A stretch of 64,000 bases of DNA, from NCBI RefSeq assembly GCF_002019665.1, contig NZ_KV917375.1:969390-1033389 (forward strand), in the 5' to 3' direction. The notes under the pieces are model-generated. The model worked only from the letters and a program-made list of their open reading frames with translations, did no database searches and was not told where the DNA came from. A program made the translations under genes and the position numbers. This DNA comes from Sutcliffiella halmapala (GTDB taxonomy: Bacteria > Bacillota > Bacilli > Bacillales > Bacillaceae_I). Shown here in pieces: positions 62,971 through 64,000 of the stretch. The number at the start of each line of letters is the position of its first letter. Within the stretch, counting starts at the first letter, position 1.

Positions 62971-63509
62971 TAATTAGATTAGCAAAACCAGGAGATGCAC
63001 CATCAATTGCAAAAGTGCATGTAGATAGTTGGAAAACAACATATAAAGGATTGATAGCTGATAGTTATCTTGAGGAGCTTTCTTATGAAAACAGAGCAAG
63101 AATGTGGGCTGCTGCAATCGAAAGAGGTTTCGAGAAAAGTTGTATATTTGTTGCGGAAGTCGATGGAGAAATCGTAGGATTTGCAAATGGGGGAATGGAG
63201 CGGACTCAAAAATATGGAATAGACGGGGAATTATTTGCAATCTATCTTTTGCAAAGCTATCAGAAAAAAGGAATTGGAAAAAAGCTGTGTACAACAGTAG
63301 CGGAGTTTTTACATAATAAAAATTATCAATCCATGCTTGTTTGGGTATTGGCTAACAATCCGAGTCGGGCCTTTTATCACTCTTTACATCCTGAAGAAAT
63401 AGGTGTTGAGCAAATTCAAATCGGAGACCAATCATTTCAGGAAATAGCATATGCTTGGAAGAATCTAAAAAGTTTACTGCATCAGAAGATGGAAAGTAAA
63501 AATGAATGA
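62967..63509 (+). CDS. GNAT family N-acetyltransferase
   Basis: A 180-residue acetyltransferase, coupled to the EamA gene by ATGA. The acetyl-CoA motif is QSYQKKGIGKKL (motif A), preceded by ELFAIYLL (beta-4) and followed by MLVWVLANNPSRAFYHSL (motif B). Substrate unknown; the last residues are Lys/Glu rich. Confidence 0.92.
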   Translation: MIIRLAKPGDAPSIAKVHVDSWKTTYKGLIADSYLEELSYENRARMWAAAIERGFEKSCIFVAEVDGEIVGFANGGMERTQKYGIDGELFAIYLLQSYQKKGIGKKLCTTVAEFLHNKNYQSMLVWVLANNPSRAFYHSLHPEEIGVEQIQIGDQSFQEIAYAWKNLKSLLHQKMESKNE

Positions 63510-64000
63510 AATTTCATCAGGATCAAAAGAAATAAACATTAAGCATTTATTAGAGAAGTATGGATTGGAGAATCATCCAATTATAGGTGGAGTGATTTCA
63601 GGGAAACAATTAGGTAAAGTCTTTGTAGATAATAGGTTATATACTAAATTCGCCGTAGTTTATGCTATCCATGAAATGATTTATCTAATCGGTGAGGAAC
63701 CCTACTTAAATATTGAAGATTGGTTCCTTGTACAAATTTTGCCAATCGCTTGTGAATATCGAGAAGAGGACATCAACATAGAAACATATCCAGTAAAAAC
63801 GAAACTAGATATACAAAAGTTGTTTCCTAACTTACCTATTAAACAAGGAAAAAGAGTATCGTTTGTCTTTTCTAAAGAAATTTATAGTAATAATAGAAAG
63901 GAAATTGTAGTGCCAGATAGGTATTCAATTGAACGAATAAAAATGGAAACCTTCTATAAGGATACAGATGCTTTAATGAAACATGAGATTTTGAAGTTTT
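63502..64000 (+). CDS. Probable GNAT acetyltransferase-like protein, partial
   Basis: Starts at ATG 63502 inside the end of the GNAT gene (8-base overlap) and stays open to the right edge: 166 codons are seen. The N-terminal part (NHPIIGGVISGKQLGKVFVDN...KFAVVYAIHEMIYLIGE) looks like the N-terminal domain of the GNAT_acetyltran group found in bacilli. The catalytic domain would lie beyond the window. No ribosome binding site other than coupling. Confidence 0.7.
   Translation, partial: MNEISSGSKEINIKHLLEKYGLENHPIIGGVISGKQLGKVFVDNRLYTKFAVVYAIHEMIYLIGEEPYLNIEDWFLVQILPIACEYREEDINIETYPVKTKLDIQKLFPNLPIKQGKRVSFVFSKEIYSNNRKEIVVPDRYSIERIKMETFYKDTDALMKHEILKF

Overview
The window reads as chromosomal DNA of a spore-forming, low-GC member of the Bacillaceae. 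Support comes from purine-rich ribosome binding sites, frequent TTG/GTG starts, T-tailed hairpin terminators, spore genes (sspH, cotA, two gerABC-type operons, a BclB-type exosporium collagen, kapB/kapD) and a class IV phaR/phaC pair. I see no prophage, transposase, plasmid function or CRISPR array, so this is mostly core chromosome with some accessory genes. Homology and synteny statements come from memory of Bacillus protein families; no search was run.

Region 1 (1-25 kb) resembles the B. subtilis yux/kap/yug/mrp neighbourhood: menI (yuxO), yuxJ, kapD, kapB, patB, yugE, yugF, alaR-alaT, yugI, yuzA, yugJ, the seven-gene mrpABCDEFG antiporter operon (minus strand), pgi, yugN, and the mstX-yugO potassium channel pair. 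Between them lie a lipoprotein cyclophilin, a SodC-like lipoprotein that lacks one copper ligand, a histidine phosphatase and several very small membrane proteins.

Region 2 (25-34 kb) holds sspH, a dicarboxylate/amino acid symporter, a cold shock gene with a long leader, a PHA synthesis operon (SDR reductase, phaR, phaC), a DUF3817 protein, a membrane metallophosphoesterase, the DEAD-box helicase dbpA and a class III aminotransferase.

Region 3 (34.5-49.9 kb) starts with a SAM-I (S-box) riboswitch and terminator ahead of a 67-residue FbpA-like protein. Then come cotA, a gerA-gerB-gerC operon (minus strand), an intracellular subtilisin, the BclB-like collagen, the cell-envelope stress locus liaIH-liaFSR (no liaG) and a large-subunit catalase (katE).

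Region 4 (50-64 kb) has a TRM11-like methyltransferase, a DUF169 protein, an amidase lipoprotein, ChaB, a glutaredoxin, a membrane protein, a zinc alcohol dehydrogenase, a second germinant receptor operon in the order gerB-gerA-gerC, a DUF3231 protein, tRNA-Ala(GGC), an MgtC family protein, and an EamA-GNAT-GNAT run cut by the right edge.

Non-coding structure includes a 197-bp inverted-repeat (MITE-like) element at 2.1 kb, three degenerate copies of one roughly 90-bp dispersed repeat (9.3, 35.0 and 54.2 kb), a 21-bp tandem repeat after liaR and an 18-bp coding repeat in the collagen gene. The best leads are the S-box/FbpA-like unit, the SodC-like protein without its fourth copper ligand, the dispersed repeats and several unrecognised small proteins. 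I did not find a clearly new multi-gene system.
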